A stretch of DNA of 64,000 bases from Protula sp. h YS-2021 (taxonomy: Eukaryota; Annelida; Polychaeta; Sabellida; Serpulidae): contig OX457033.1 of NCBI GenBank assembly GCA_949752745.1, positions 17,089,407-17,153,406 of the forward strand, written 5' to 3'. The position numbers and the translations under genes were made by a program. The notes below the pieces were generated by a model. The model did not search any database. It was given only the letters and a program-made list of their open reading frames with translations, and was not told where the DNA came from. Position 1 is the first letter of the stretch. Each line of letters starts with the position of its first letter. Below, piece by piece: positions 1-14,160 of the stretch.

Positions 1-889
1 CAAAGGACTCATTTAAATCAATGAAGACCATACTGTATGTTTTTCTGTTCTATTGCTTCACAAATTTCTTCGACCAATTCGATTAAAGCCATTGAGGTAA
101 AATGATTCTTTTTATATTTGTTTTCACTATTCGATAAGAGATTACAATTATCATTCAATTTTTGCAGTCTTACATTAAAAAGGTTTTTTCCAATAGGAGA
201 GAGCACACTGATTTTGTTTATAAACATTTCTTCCAAAACAGCACATACACTGTCTAATATTTATAAGAAACATGACCAGCTTAAGAATAAAGCTCATTTT
301 AATAAATTCCAAGTTGAAATAACCCACAAAAATTATCTCATCTCAATGGGAAAGAATTTAACTTTGCTCAGCAAAACAATGGCCAAATGTTGTCTATTTT
401 GTTTGCCTTACTTGCCCTTTAAAGTTACAAATTGCGCAGAATTTTTTACATTGTGAGTTATTTTGGGTGTACAAACATTCCTCTGTTCACTAAATTTTCA
501 TGCAGATTACCCAGAAAAACCTATGTTGAGGCATACATTATCTTAAAGCTTGTTTTCTTGCATTTCAAACGGTGTAGTTTTCTAGTAGATACGTGATTAT
601 TTATAAGAATTATAAGCGTTCGTTTAGAGATGTTTATCTCCGTTTAGCGTGAACACATGCTGCTCTCTGACGCAGTAACCATAGCAACAGCTCCCTGCAC
701 AGCATAAATCCTAAAATACAGCCAAAGAACACTGCGTATTTACAATAGTGTGCAGAGCCGTAGTAAAAAGAAGGAATTCAAAGTAATTCGGATAAAATAT
801 AAAAAATGTCGCTTTCAAAAGAAGTCATTTTTTTTAAAGCACAACACGGCTCTCAGTTAACTGTGCCGCATTTACGATAATAGAGCGAT

Positions 890-2460
890 GTCAAAACTAG
901 AGACAAAAGTAAAAAGAAGTCCAGTGAAATTAGTATCAAACTATGTGAATGATATTAGAAGCGTTTTCTGCGTTGATGTTTTGTGTGATGAAAAAGAGGC
1001 ATCCACCCCATGAAAATTTGCTCAAAGTGTTATACCAACATGATGCGAATTAAATTAAAATTTAAGTCTAAACGTGATAATCTTAGAGTATTTAAGTGGA
1101 AAGAACAGGTGCGTGGTTACAAGAAATCTAATACTTTTAACAGGCTTGATCAAAAAAAGATTTAACATGTCTGTAACAAATAAAAGCAAAGAAAGTTGAC
1201 AAACAATCTGTATCGACTGTTTCTAAGAAAAATTAGTTGAAATCCCATCGAAACCATATTAGAAAGTCTCTTTCCGGAAGAGCAAGAGAATCTGATCAGC
1301 AATTAGTGGCATATGAATTGAAGTTTATGTACAAAACAAAGCAAAATACTATTCTGAAACATGCTGGGGTAAAATTGCGTGTGCATATGAGCGGGAAAAT
1401 ATTACTTGGAATGAAAACGTCTGTTGAGTTAACCGTATCGCAAAAGCAAAAAAGTGTTCGTTACCTTAAGAGCTCAGGGGCTGTGATTGATGGAGAACAT
1501 AGGGCACAAGAGCTACGTACTGAACAATATTGAACAACAGAGTGAGTGTGAAAATGGTCGATCTAGCATTTAAAAATGATACTTCACCTTACAGTTTGAG
1601 AGGCCTAAATTTTAAAAGTAGAATCCATGTAATTATAGCAGATTTGAAGTAGCTTACCGTTGACTTACTGAATGAATATGAACCACTAGGAAAATTAAAT
1701 CACATAAATGGTATGATACCAAATGACGAAATATAGGTAATGGTTTTTGGAGACTACAGTGGGGTAGCTTTAAGTTGTGCTTGCAAGTTTTGAACATAGA
1801 AAATCCGAATTCAAGGGACCATACCTTTGTTATTAATATGCTTGCTGGAAAAGACTTCAATCTGGAAAAGATTATAGGTGATACAGGGATTAGTTGTCTG
1901 CTTTAGAAAATATACCGTGGAATGAAAAATCAATTAGGGTGTTTCTGTGCGTACGCGATTACGCGTATTTTTATAACACATTTCATATCAGGTTCAACAG
2001 GCACTCATTTCTGCCTCTGATGCAATATGTCTACCCAAGAATTGCAAGAAAAAAGAGAGCTGAGAAGTTCCATGGAAGAGAGAGCTATGCGAAGTATTCA
2101 ACAAAACTATTACAATTTCAAAAAAGAAGGGGTGACAAGAAAAATGTATCCAAACATTGCTATGTTATAAATATTCCGCTAGGTGTGATACCAATTTCTG
2201 ACGTTTCTATCCCGTGTTTGGATATCTTGTTGGGTGTTGCTAAGCGTCACTACGATGAACTTGAAAATGAGTACCATGAATCTGATGTAGAAATTGCAAG
2301 CAACTTAGCAAACATTCCTGTGAAATATGAAGAAAGTAACCCTTTTCATAAATATGTTAAGTACCGTCAATCTGTGATAAAATTAGAACAAAAAATCAAA
2401 ATCGCTTCGTGCTCAAACCTATGTCACAACGCAAAAGCAAAATTAAAGAATTAAGTGACA
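890..2460 (+). pseudogene. Decayed transposon-like coding relic, class unknown
   Basis: A patchy + strand coding relic. From about 889 a frame opens with MSKLETKVKRSPVKLV and shifts near 1,010 into a stretch with a CxxC pair (ICSKCYTNM) and basic residues. It is broken by stops through 1,240-1,530, then has an open 186-codon block at 1,894-2,454 with a motif near PCLDILLGVAKRHYDE and a Cys-x3-Cys pair before the end. The mix of a zinc-binding-like N-terminus, helical C-terminal block and many breaks resembles domesticated or dead DNA-transposon proteins in invertebrate genomes, but I do not recognise the family. No terminal inverted repeats were identified by eye. It could instead be a degraded host gene. 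Confidence 0.4.
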
Positions 2461-2469
2461 AATTATTAG

Positions 2470-5400
2470 AGATTTAAAGTAAAACAAAATTACACAAACA
2501 GTCTTGACCTATAGTTTTATCGCTTGAAAAATGCTTGAATAAACAAAATCAAAGCATAGGCATATTATTCCCGATCTTTCGTTGATATGTCGTGTATAAA
2601 AAATCCTTTAAAACGTCTTCAATCCGTCGTGAAAATATCGCCAGATGTTCGGCAAGAAACTGTGATAACGAAAAAAAGACTCTTAGAGCAACTGCTAAAT
2701 GTGTGATATAACAAAACCTCAGATTCCACGTCACCACATTTTAAGAGTTAGCTTGCTCCTGGCCTGCAGATGCAGTCACTGGATCATTGTGCTATTTATA
2801 GTTGCATGTGTGCAAAGGCGCTTACCTGTAACAGTGGGTTTGTTTTTTAAAATTTAATAAGTTATAAAATGCGCATCCAAACACTAATTTTAAAAAGCAG
2901 TGTTGTAAATATAATTCAAGCGTTTTGCAAAATTCGAGCAAAATTTATCTTGTCCTTTTCGAAAAATGGTTTGTTAAAAATCAGTCAAATAACTCCTAAA
3001 ACACAGGCTATTTCCTAGCTTTCATGCTAAAGAATGCCTTGTTTTGTTTTGTGGCCCGTGAGGTCCCAGAGAGGAGTCAATCTAAGCGTTTCACTGTAAA
3101 CAAAAACAAGCGAATTTTGAAGCAACTAAATTTCAACTTCTGCACAACCGTGTGTGGTTATGCATAATAGACAGATCCAAACAGAAATCAGTTCTTTTAT
3201 AACATCGATAAGAATTCTCAAACAATACCATAAAAATCGGTATGCAAAACCATTTTAGAGCCAATCTGAACAAAACTTTACAATTTTGTAGTAGATTTTA
3301 GAAGATTTTTACAATAATGAAACTTTTATCAATGTTTATATCTTTGCACCGCAGTTATCACAAAACATTGCAAAAGCAAAATAAGAGTTTTAAAATTATT
3401 GTCCCCTTTTTCTGCAGAATTTTAATAACACTGTGTTTCTCTTGTTTCTTTATAAGGCAACACCCTACCTCTGGATTTTACGAATTCTATGTGTCAGTCC
3501 AAAAATAGGAAACAAAAATGGGAAAATGGACATACTACTTATCTTATGTGCACATTTGCATTTAAAATTTACACTGTTCTCAATCTTGTTGTGCAGTAAC
3601 GATCGCAAGCCGAATAACTGTCTCTTGAAATACTTTTTAGCAATTGATTCACTGGCCTTTATTTAACGCCTCAAATTTAAATCGTTTATATGCTTTTAAC
3701 ATTTTATTTTCGAAACTTTATAGGCTTCGTTGAACAGTTCTTTGTTGTGTCAAGGTGCAAAAGGATGGAATGCTATGGAAGCTATTCTTAACCACTTTTT
3801 CAATGATGATCATCAATTCCCTTTGTAAAAACATTTATTAAGAGGAAATCAGACCGTCATGTTTTACATTTTAGTGTAAACAAAATTATGTTGTTATGAG
3901 AAGGACATTTTATCTTCAATATAACATGTGAATTAATTTTCGCTTCAGCTAGATTGTACTGAGATTAAAGGTTAAGCAGAGAGCAGGCCCCAATTTTACC
4001 TATCAAGACATTGTAAAATTGCAAAGTGTAGACAATAGGAAAATATCAATCATTCTCAAGCAGAAAAACAGAAATAAAAACTATTTGTAAAGGGTGTTAG
4101 TTTTATAATCTCGGTTCCCGTTTTCCGATTCTACACCATTCAAGCAAAAAATTGCAATGTTCATTTTAAAAACCCCATATGAACAGTTGGTATTATAAGG
4201 AGTTATAATGAGCAGACTGGCTCCTGGGTGGAAGTTGTCGCAATCTATATAACTTTCACAAATTTAAATCATTTCAAACAGTCTTTGGAAGGATAAAGCA
4301 AGCCGAATATTTTAGCTGAAATATGAAGTGTGATTTGATTTCACTTTCTGACTCCATTCACTAGGTTTTAAAATGGGTTACTTCGCTATGTGAACGCGGA
4401 ACTAGATTTTTTTAGTCAAAGCACATGTGATTATTTTTGCAGCCGTTAAAGCAAGAGCTACATTAACATGGCTTTCGGACTAAGCCCCCTATCCCGAAAT
4501 TCATTTAGAACAACTTCGGGATTTGAACCTTGACCTTGATAAATTGTTATCTGGTTTGAGTTTTCTCAGAAAAGTAACAGACTTGGTCTCATTTTGTGGA
4601 CTGAATCTATTTATGAGCTATAAGAGTGGTATCTTCGTGATCCGAAATAGTACTTAGAACATCAGAGATCACGTGATCTGTGTTAGCTATCGAAAACTCC
4701 CCACATAGTGATTTTGACCTCATACTCAAAATCTTTTAACGTTATAGATATGGATAGATTCGTAATATGAATAGAAACTAAAATATTCTAGGATTATAAC
4801 TACAGGACCTGTATTATCTCTTAAACCAGAAATATTTTGACCTCTTTTTTGGACTCGACCCCCATAAGGAATTATATATGGGTAATGTGTTATCTATGAC
4901 TGAAACTGCTTTTTTTCAGTTGTGAGGTGTGATAGTTTCAGCTCGCAGTGGGATAATTTGTTCTGATTGTAATTCCAATTTTCTTATATTTAATTTACGT
5001 GTGAGCATATTCACACTGCAATTATATGTGTATTTGCACATACATATGGACGTCAATTTCTGAATACAGCATCACTTGGAAAAAAGATAAATCTAATTAC
5101 ATTCAATGTTATCCTTATTGTTCCACATAGAAATGTATTGTTCATAGGTGCTTTGCAATATATATTTCGATAAGAGCGTGGATGCAAAGCCAGAACGACG
5201 AAATTTACAGCAGATTGACTGTAAATTGATGTCATGAAACATGCTTAGTGATATGCTAATTTAAAACTTCAAACTATCTCACCACAAACCTGACATTTTC
5301 AATTCAAACTGTTTTTCTGCCTCCACCTGCTCTGCTTGAAACTGGGAGGGATAGCTAAATTCGATCTGCAACGCCATAAATCACGTTACTTTTATCATGT

Positions 5401-5860
5401 CGAAAGCGTTAAGCAGTTCACAAAACAGTAATTTGAACCTCATTTTTCAACTCCATAACCTCTATGAAGTGACATACTTGTAACTTAATGATTGCAACAT
5501 TGGCTTTCTATTCAGGGTAACGCTTTAGTTTTGACCAATGCATTGTGTGTTTCCATGTGGGATATTTTGTAGAACAGTTCCGAAAACCATTAGAGTTTTA
5601 CACTTTTAATTCAGTATGATTTCAAAGGAAGCAAGATACCACCTAGCACAAAGTCAGAAATCTGAAGCGATCATCGGTGCCTCTCAAACAAAATACGCTG
5701 CATATACACGAAATTGAGTAAATGCGCTTTCACCTAGGGCCAATTAAAAGACTAAGGCAACTGAAATGAAAAGCTAACCGTTAGAACTTTTGGCATAGAA
5801 CCAATTTAAATCTAAACTGGACGTAAATGAACAAAACAAAGCAATCTTAAAAGAGAACAC
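2470..5860. other. AT-rich non-coding stretch
   Basis: No exon with convincing splice borders, no long array and no RNA gene was seen. Open frames of 60-80 codons at 2,549-2,737, 3,317-3,666 and 5,053-5,235 are of the length expected by chance at this base composition and show no recognisable motif. Confidence 0.5.
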
Positions 5861-5868
5861 AGCAACTA

Positions 5869-5944
5869 CTTTTATGATACATAATGCTTAAAGGTGAAAC
5901 ACAAACCTTTTATGATACATAATGCTTAAAGGTGAAACACAAAC
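5869..5944. repeat. 38-bp direct duplication
   Basis: Two identical adjacent 38-bp copies beginning CTTTTATGATACATAATGCT, at 5,869-5,906 and 5,907-5,944. Perfect identity points to a recent tandem duplication or an assembly duplication. Confidence 0.85.
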
Positions 5945-8900
5945 CTTGCAGTTTTATTTATTTATTTAACTTTATTTAACATATGTGGTAGCAAACAACT
6001 TGAACATATTCACAAAATATGCTTTGCTTGTTGAAGTCACCATGTGACGCAACTACCATTTATGTGTACATAATAAAATTCCACTCAGTTCCAATGTATG
6101 AAATTGTGCGCCTTTGAACATTATCACATAAGATATATTTACAGTACTCCTCTTTGGTGGTGCTGGTGCATGTTGTTTTCTTTGTAGATATGTAGAGAAA
6201 TCGAAATTAAATTTGATGGGTTTCATATCAGGAAAATGAGCATTTCAAAAGAGTTTCGAGATCTTAGAGCTTGAGATAAAAAAACACTATAGGTCAAATA
6301 AGCTCCATCTTTTAATTCATTTATCTGAAAGCTATGAAATAGTTTGCAATTTTACTTTCACTTCATGCGCTCTGTTTTGAGCTTAAAATTTCAAAGATAT
6401 GAAAACTTTCTTTAGTGGCCATGCTAGTTTATGCAAAGTGTGGGAAAATAAAGGATGTTTTTGTCATGAGGAATTTCCAAAGAGTACTGCTTACTGCAGT
6501 ATCAATAAAACTAACTGCCTTCATTTCTCCGAGGTAACAATTTATGCCAGCTTTTAGTTTTAATATTCAATTCAAGATATCGGAAGATAATGCCATATGT
6601 TAAAATGATTGTGAATTTACTGATCAGATGATTGCAGCTTCATCCACAGAAATTGTGATTAATCATGAAATTTAATTTTTGTAACTGTATCTAGCGTTTA
6701 TTATTATACACAGTCGACTATTATAGTAAAAATTTGATGTTTCCCCGCAGCGCATAACATTACGGCTGTGCAAATTAAAATCCACAGAACAATATTTCAT
6801 TAATGTTGGAAATAAACTATTTTTTATCGTCAGCTGAGATTTGCTTATGTTACATGCGCTTTTCATCGTGTAGCTGTTTGATGGAACCTCTGGGCAGCCC
6901 AGCGATATGTTCTGCAATTCACCGATATGAATTGGCTTATTAAAAATTTCCTTATACAGCGGAAGAAATAAGTTACAGTGCTCTATCTTAAAGTTGTTCG
7001 TTTCTGAACCACATTTATTGAAAATGTCAGTAAAATAATTTTGTATAAAAGTTTTTGCAATGCCCAAATATGTGAAACAAAAAGCTCTATATCAATATTT
7101 CAACTTCATATCTAATGCTAATTTGACCAGATATTTATAATTTCACACAAAAGAGCAACAGAATTATTAATTTAATGAAATACTGTTGTTGTAAATGCAC
7201 TTCATTGGTTCACATAAAAACCTTTTATCTTTTTCAAATGTTCTTTTCAAAACTGCACCAAAAGTATCTACACGTACCCTTAAAAAAATTTGTCTCAATC
7301 AAATTTCACGTTTCGTGAGTAATTACATTTGACCACAAATATTCCCACACGATTTATTTTTTCTTCCACATAAACCAGAAAGGCCAAAGGAAAAACAAGT
7401 GCATTTCACGCAATGCACTTTCTTGACCTTTGACTTTTGCAAACAATTTTGGAGCTAGTATTTCTACTTTCAGTAAGATTCAGGGACCGTTATAACGCGT
7501 ATCTTCAAAACTTTGCTGAACTAACATCAAAGTAAAAGAATTTCAACCCACACACTTCCCATGTATGATCTGTAAATATATTGCACCAAACCTCATTGGT
7601 TGTAACCACTGTCAGAATTGATTTCGCATGTAATGTGCATGCATATGGAAAAGAGAAAGCGAAGAAAACTTATGTAACTATGTCTTTAAATTTTTTTGAA
7701 TACCAACACGTTTGAGCAAAGAGATAGATAGAAGAAACAGAATTATGAAAATAAAGGAAGACCTAACAAAACCGTTTGTGGATGGCCTGAAAAAATAAGC
7801 TTGTTATCCGCATACTACGCAGGTCCAGTTAAATGATGACCCAGCTGTAGCAGCTTTTTAGTGAATTTTAGCAGTATCGATAAGTAATACAGCTATGCCC
7901 GGCATCACAGCACTCCCATGTAAAGCCAAATCATATGCTCATTACTGCGAATAATATCGCAAAACATATCCTAGCTAAGAAGGCTAAAATATCAGGCAAT
8001 CCTAGAACAAGTTTATATCTACTCTCAGTGTAAATGAAAGAAAAAATGTAAACCCCTTAGCGGAACTAAATCCAAGAAAGGCAAATAGAAAAGGAAGATG
8101 CAAAATAATCCCTCATACAAGAACAAATACATCAGAAAATATACAAGTCTCATTGAAATATATATACAAAATTCAAATTGGTATGAAACAATGGCGCAAC
8201 TTATGCTAGTAAAATTATTGATGTCAGGAATTGGAAAGATATAATATATTAACTTTGATTTAGATTTTGTTTTACCTTGATCATTTCATTTATTCTTTGT
8301 GAAATAATAAGCGGACACAAAATATGTTGTTAAAGGATTCAATATGTACCAAAATGTTGTCTTACTGATGCCTACGTGAATATATATATACTCTGAAGTC
8401 CCGCGCAATCCTTTAAAGAATAAAACCACAAACAAACGACTGGTATCAATACAAACCTCTATACAAATATCAAAAGAAATATATAAATACGAAAAGAATC
8501 TTATATTATCTTATAGTAAATGAACTCCCGATTTTGGGATAAAACTAAAGTGAGGCTACCATATTTTAAAATGTTGATATTTAAAATCAAATTCGCGTAA
8601 ACAAGTACAACATAATGCTACAGTTTGATGAATCGTGTACACAACTCGATATTGAATAAAAAGCTTCAATAAAACGTTTTAATAAATAAATTTATGTATA
8701 TTTTATGCAAAAATGGTAGAATGATTGCTGTCATTGTTCATAGAAAATCAAAACATCATGCATTGGGTGTTATATTTTCTACACTTTATAATATCGTACC
8801 ATATTGTAATTAACAAAGCGGCAAAATGAACCAACTGTTTCCTGTATCTATCAAAAATTCAACAGAACCAGCTCTTACGCATCATATACGTAAGTTAGAA

Positions 8901-11418
8901 ATGTTCCATGTATAACTGATTCAGACAGATCCCAACTATGGTAAAAGCCGTCAAAGCAAGTTTTCAGTATTTCTAGATATGTAATGGAAAGCTGTTTTTG
9001 AAACTACCAATTTTTCGAGGAATGTTGCGGAAGTTAAACGCAAAGAGTTGAATCCTTTAAGTACATTTTCAAAGTAAACGCACTGGTCATAAAGTGGTGA
9101 CGTTTTTAATTATATATTTCGGTATAATATTCATATATTTTTATATATTTATGTCTAAACTTGAAGAATGAATTGTTCTTTTTGCTTGTGAGCAGTAACG
9201 TCATTTTTTTCTTTCGTGATTAAAATATAAGAATAAAGCTCATACTCCAATGCATGTACCTAATGAACAAAATTCTATGGCTTTTTTTTTACAAAAAAAT
9301 GCAATCAAAATGTAAAACCACGCAGTGATAAAGGCAGACCAAAGTCTCTGCAGAACAAGGTCCTTTTCCAACCGTTCAGACTTGTTCCTTGAACAGCTTT
9401 TAACAGAAATGAGCACAGAACATTTAGAATTGTTGATGTATTATGTTGTGATCTCCCTATTAAATAGTGATAAAGGTTTTGCGACACACTATATATATAT
9501 TGCCAATATCAATTAATTTGGTTATATTTGTTCAATCATCAAATACGTACGAATTGTATATACTCTTTGTAGCACCTACAGAACTTTCGGTAACAAAACT
9601 TTACTGCATATAGAAGAATCAATTCCTAGACAACCTGTTAAATCATATACGCCTGCACTCAGACTTCGAACTTTAACCTACCCATTCATCCAAGAAAAAA
9701 ATTAATAGCACATATTTGGCTAGGGTTCATAAGAAGAGCACCAAAACGTTTCTCATAAAGCTCTTTACTGGTGTTTTAGTTTCCATTCATGTGTAATTTG
9801 TGTTCCAGCCAGTCTTCTAGCACAGTTGTTAACTGCATGTCCGAAACTATTTGCCATTTGTATTTTAGATGCATTGTATTGGCCATGAAGTAACGTCATT
9901 AATATAAATCTCGTACTGTATCTGCCTGTGTGGCGATCCATTTTACCTTTTTCCTTCTTTTTACAAATAAACGTCCTGTTGTCTTGTAATGATGTTTTAT
10001 TACTCATCTTACATAAACAATAATAATAATATTTCCAAAAATAAGTCAAGCAAAGAAAAATTATAAAGTTTTCCTGGTCCTTTTCAACTAATGACATGTT
10101 GATTGTAACTCCAACTAGAAATATATCTATCAGAACTATAAATTTGAATTGGTTACCTAGTAATGATAATTTTTTTGAGCATGAAAGCTATTTTTTCGAA
10201 GCAGTGTAATATGTTTTTGAAAGTACATGCATTTTTTTCGTCTTACAAATATTTATCAGCAGATAAACTATATCGTTATGAGTAAACTATACCGAAATCA
10301 AATATTATTTAAAAACCAAGTGCTAATTGCGTAAAGTAAGGTATTATAAAATTACTACACTTTTAAATATAGTTACGCGGTATGTTTACTGACGGCTCTA
10401 ACGTAATCATTACACTGCGCAGTCAATAAAAAGGCAGGGTGTCACTATTTACGTTTAAAGGCATATATAATGACAGTGAATTAAAATTCCTGACTGGTAC
10501 GAAATCACAATTGATTTTTATTTATGAAATAGTGTCTCGAAGGTGAAAGTTACATGGTTAAGGACAACAGCGAATTTAATTTTAGTAAGTTCCAAGTCTT
10601 TTCAATTACTACATTCTTTAAACGGTATTAAATGATTTATTTCAATGAATTTTCGTTCTACATTATATCAACACTGTTCATCTGCGTTAATGAGATTTGA
10701 GGTCCTATTTTTCCATTTGAGACGGAAAGCATGCCGTTTAATGCCCTACATTGTGAGTGCATAATAAAAAAGTTTAAAATTTTCATCAAAATTCTTTCGA
10801 ATAATGCTTTTGAATATTTTTCATAAGATAAATATGACCACACTTACGAAGGAGATAAAAGTGAAATAATAAATGTAAAGGTGATCTGCAAAGTGTAAAG
10901 CCAAAAAGGGATGTGTGGATTTTAATTCACATTTACATTATACATTTTTAATGCAGGCAGGTGGTTTTTTCTTTTACATCCACATTATTCTTTTTCTTTT
11001 ACATTTTCTACACCAGGTTGGTTGAGTTCCTACTTCTCGCTTTTGCCTAATAAATAGCATTAAATAGTGGTATATAGTACATGGCATCCCGATATGATAT
11101 TATTCGAGCAACGGGAAAACTATTTTGAAATATCTGAGCCCTCTTCCAATTTTTTATAGTAAAGCAATGTAATTTTTAATTCTCAGTACTAGGTACACTT
11201 AATTAAAAATACTGTCTATCTGTTATAAACCTATGTCTCTCTATTGTTTGACAGTATTACACAATATTCATTTCAAAGAAATTAAAACTTTGCAGTCTGA
11301 CAATTATTCTAAATATCTTCTTGGTCACCTGATTTTGAGACTTTTCGGGCACATGTATTTACTGTCCAATTAAAGACAGAATCAATTGCTCTAAAAATCA
11401 AATGAAAAAGATGCTAAA
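5945..11418. other. AT-rich non-coding stretch
   Basis: Nothing recognisable. The 131-codon open frame on the - strand at 6,672-7,067 and the 110-codon one at 9,765-10,097 have no motif, no splice context and composition typical of AT-rich noise. Short TA-rich tracts occur near 8,380 and 9,490. Confidence 0.45.
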
Positions 11419-12400
11419 ATGCGAAGGCTAAGCGAAAATATAGAGTGGCAAGCAACTGGTATGCTTCATACCTGTGTGTCGCAAACGACAGTCAGCAGAA
11501 CGATCAGGGTGGCTGCATCTTTAATTTGTCATCTTTGGCAATGTCAACAATATCCGAAAGAGACCGTCTGCGACCGAACCAACCAATGGTAACAACGCTG
11601 GAGCAAGATCGAGTTATCCGGGCGCTGCACCTTTACGATCGCTTCCGATCTGCTGTAGCAATGAAATTAGTGACTCCAGAAACATATAACAACCGCATCA
11701 GTAGGCCACCTGTGCTAGGCCTCCTGAGTGAGTGTAGGATCATGCCCTGGCCTGCCTTGAAGCAGTGTTAAACCATCCGGGAGATTTCGTCGACGAGACC
11801 AGTTGCCAGCCATTTGAAAAACCGATGACCATTGTCCTGTAGCGTAATGCATAGTTTAGCAAAGAGTCGTGGTTTCTGTTTTCGAAATACAGTAACGAGA
11901 ACAGATGGCGAAAAACCGATTCACACAAACTTGTGTTCGATAGATGTCATGTAGGAAGTACGATTGTGTAGGGTTGCTTTCAATTTCGTTGCAAAAATCA
12001 TTTGCTGGTTATTTATGGCAATTTGGCTGCAAGGCAAAATGCGGAAACCGCATAGAAAGCAAAGTCGTACCGTATTGTGAAAACAATCGCACAGCGAGTT
12101 TCAGCACGACAACGCACGTCTTCATGTTGCTGAAATTTTTACAAATCTATTGCACACTTATCGGATCTGGACCCTACAATGGCCTCCATACTCATCTGAC
12201 AGGAAACCTGTATGTGTGTATGCTCGATTGTAGAGTTCGAACCCGTATGTCGCCGTCACAAAGCCATGCGTAGCTGAGACAAGTATTGATTGGGGTGCGG
12301 CAAAGTATTCCGCGAAGGAGGAAGAATGGGCTGATTATGTTGATACCACGATCGTCAAAACATTGGCCCAGGCTAGAGATAGGCACACAACATATTGGAA
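11419..12400 (+). pseudogene. Tc1/mariner-family transposase, frameshifted relic
   Basis: Pieces of a Tc1-type transposase can be followed in order across frame changes. An N-terminal helix-turn-helix part starts MRRLSENIEWQATGML at 11,419 and stops near 11,590. The second DNA-binding part (RVIRALHLYDRFRSA) lies in another frame at 11,600-11,770. A catalytic-core start FSKESWFLFSKY near 11,853 corresponds to the family's FSDES, so the first Asp is Lys. KNHLLVIYGNLAAR follows, then QHDNARLHVAEIF at 12,102 containing the second catalytic Asp, then WPPYSSD near 12,180 in place of the usual W-P-x-x-S-P-D. The tail ends near QARDRHTTYW at 12,395. At least three frameshifts or stops mean it is dead. 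Its terminal repeats were not found. Confidence 0.85.
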
Positions 12401-12479
12401 ACTTAGATGCGCAACATGACTTCAGTATGCTGTTAAATTATCATTGCTGTAAAGTCTGTACTTGGGTGCGTTTTTAGTA

Positions 12480-13535
12480 TCTACTTGTGAAATTTTCATA
12501 AATTATTTGCGCAAGTATATTAAACAATTTTGTGTAAATATGGTAGATATGAAAAGCATCAATATATGAATTTATGGTTACTTGATGGACTTTCAGATTT
12601 GTTATTACCGTCTGGTTCCAAACGGTGTATCTTGTATTTCTTGTTGCCAAGCCTTGTAAGTTTTAATATATGGCTAAGTATGTTTTGCCAGCGTTAGTGC
12701 TACCTAATTTTATTTTGTCTCATTTAATTTTAATCCACAAGGTGGTATATAAATCCAATCATCTAGCACCGTAGTGGCACTTTACGTCATGAGGTACTCT
12801 GCAGATATTACGTTATCTACCGGAAGTGGTAAATGTGACAGTTCTGTTTAACTTCATCGTTACTAATCCGCTTCATAAACTTGCGGATCTTGCTTTTTTG
12901 TTTTCAAGTATGCTTTTCTTTTTAGTCAAGAACGATACATTGAGGGGTTGCTAATAAAGCCGCAAGGGTCATCAGCTACATTCAAGAAGAATAAGAATAT
13001 ATATCCTTTCCTGACAGTTACTCTCCCTGGGAAATTCTACTGTCTAAAGATATTAGGAAAATCAAAACCTGTGTGTAAGAGGTATATATTGGACCCGGAA
13101 TTCTCCGCCCCGCCCACCCCCCCCCCCAGAAAAACGAATGGATTGGAATTACTTATAAATCGCATTCGTATAAATCGCATTCCATTGAACCCTTATCATA
13201 AAATGGCATTGAAAGTGCACTAACTGAAACAGCCCGCATCCCCCTCCCCCAGCGAGTCTTAGGTATTTGAAATGTTTGCCATCTCCAGTTCCCTCCCTTA
13301 CTATCCCGTGATCATGACCTTTAACTCCTACATGCCTCTCTCCATTAAAATTGAGCCGATTAGTGACATAAGAGAAAGAAAAATGTTGTCTTTTTAAATG
13401 GACATATAATCTTTTTCATTAAATCTATGATAAGAAAAAATACTACAAAACTGGAAAGCATAGAAATTCCATTCCCGTATGCCCTGATATAAGAAAACGG
13501 AAACTGGCAGCAAATACGATCAGTAAGCAGTCCCA
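12480..13535. other. Non-coding stretch with a C-rich tract
   Basis: No gene seen. A short CCCGCCCACC plus poly-C tract lies at about 13,110-13,130, and a second C-rich patch at 13,235-13,255. Confidence 0.4.
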
Positions 13536-13539
13536 CTTA

Positions 13540-14160
13540 CACCCAATGTCGATTCAAGTTGAATGGTTGCAATCATAGATCCATGTCTTATCAGAATCTT
13601 TGACACAATAATGAATAGATGTTAGATAAACAACGTTGTTTAGACATTGTTTTTGATCACAACCAAAACGCAGCTTTCTCCAACGCCCAATCAACGTCAT
13701 TGGTATTACGTTGAATAGACATACGAAATCGACGCTAGACAGATGTAGGGAAAGCGACATTGTATGGACATTACATTTACAGACAAAAAGTATGGCAGGT
13801 CACTTCGAAAATAAGCCAATTTCAAAAGTGTACAAATATTTTTCCTCCCACTTGTGAAAAATATCCATTGAAATCGACTTTATTATATCCTGCGTGACCG
13901 GTTGACTCAATGGTGGAAGTGTGTGACCTAGAGATGATCACACTGTGACTGTCTGTCTAGATGGCGATTTTAGATCAATATTTTTACGGCTGTATGTAGC
14001 TTCTGGAGACTTCCATATGCTCTCCTTCCATATGGAACGTTGATTAGATATCGGATAATCGACGTCTATCCAACGTCGGAAGTTAGATGTTGTTTCATCT
14101 TCCATAAACATCCAAACCTGACGTTGATCCAACATTGTGTGGGACATCTATATATTATAT
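13540..14160. repeat. Degenerate repeat rich in AACGT/ACGTTG motifs
   Basis: This stretch repeatedly shows variants of an AACGTTG / CAACGTC theme (for example CAACGTCATTGG near 13,695, CGACGTCTATCCAACGTCGG near 14,060, ACGTTGATCCAACATTG near 14,123). The arms look inverted about a centre near 13,850. It is probably an old interspersed element, perhaps a MITE; edges are uncertain. Confidence 0.35.

Noticed and set aside
118..456. 112-codon + strand frame at the window start
   Set aside because: Composition typical of AT-rich non-coding DNA, overlapping an equally open - strand frame; no motif.
6672..7067. 131-codon - strand open frame
   Set aside because: A frame of this length is expected by chance in 64 kb of AT-rich DNA; no motif, no splice border.
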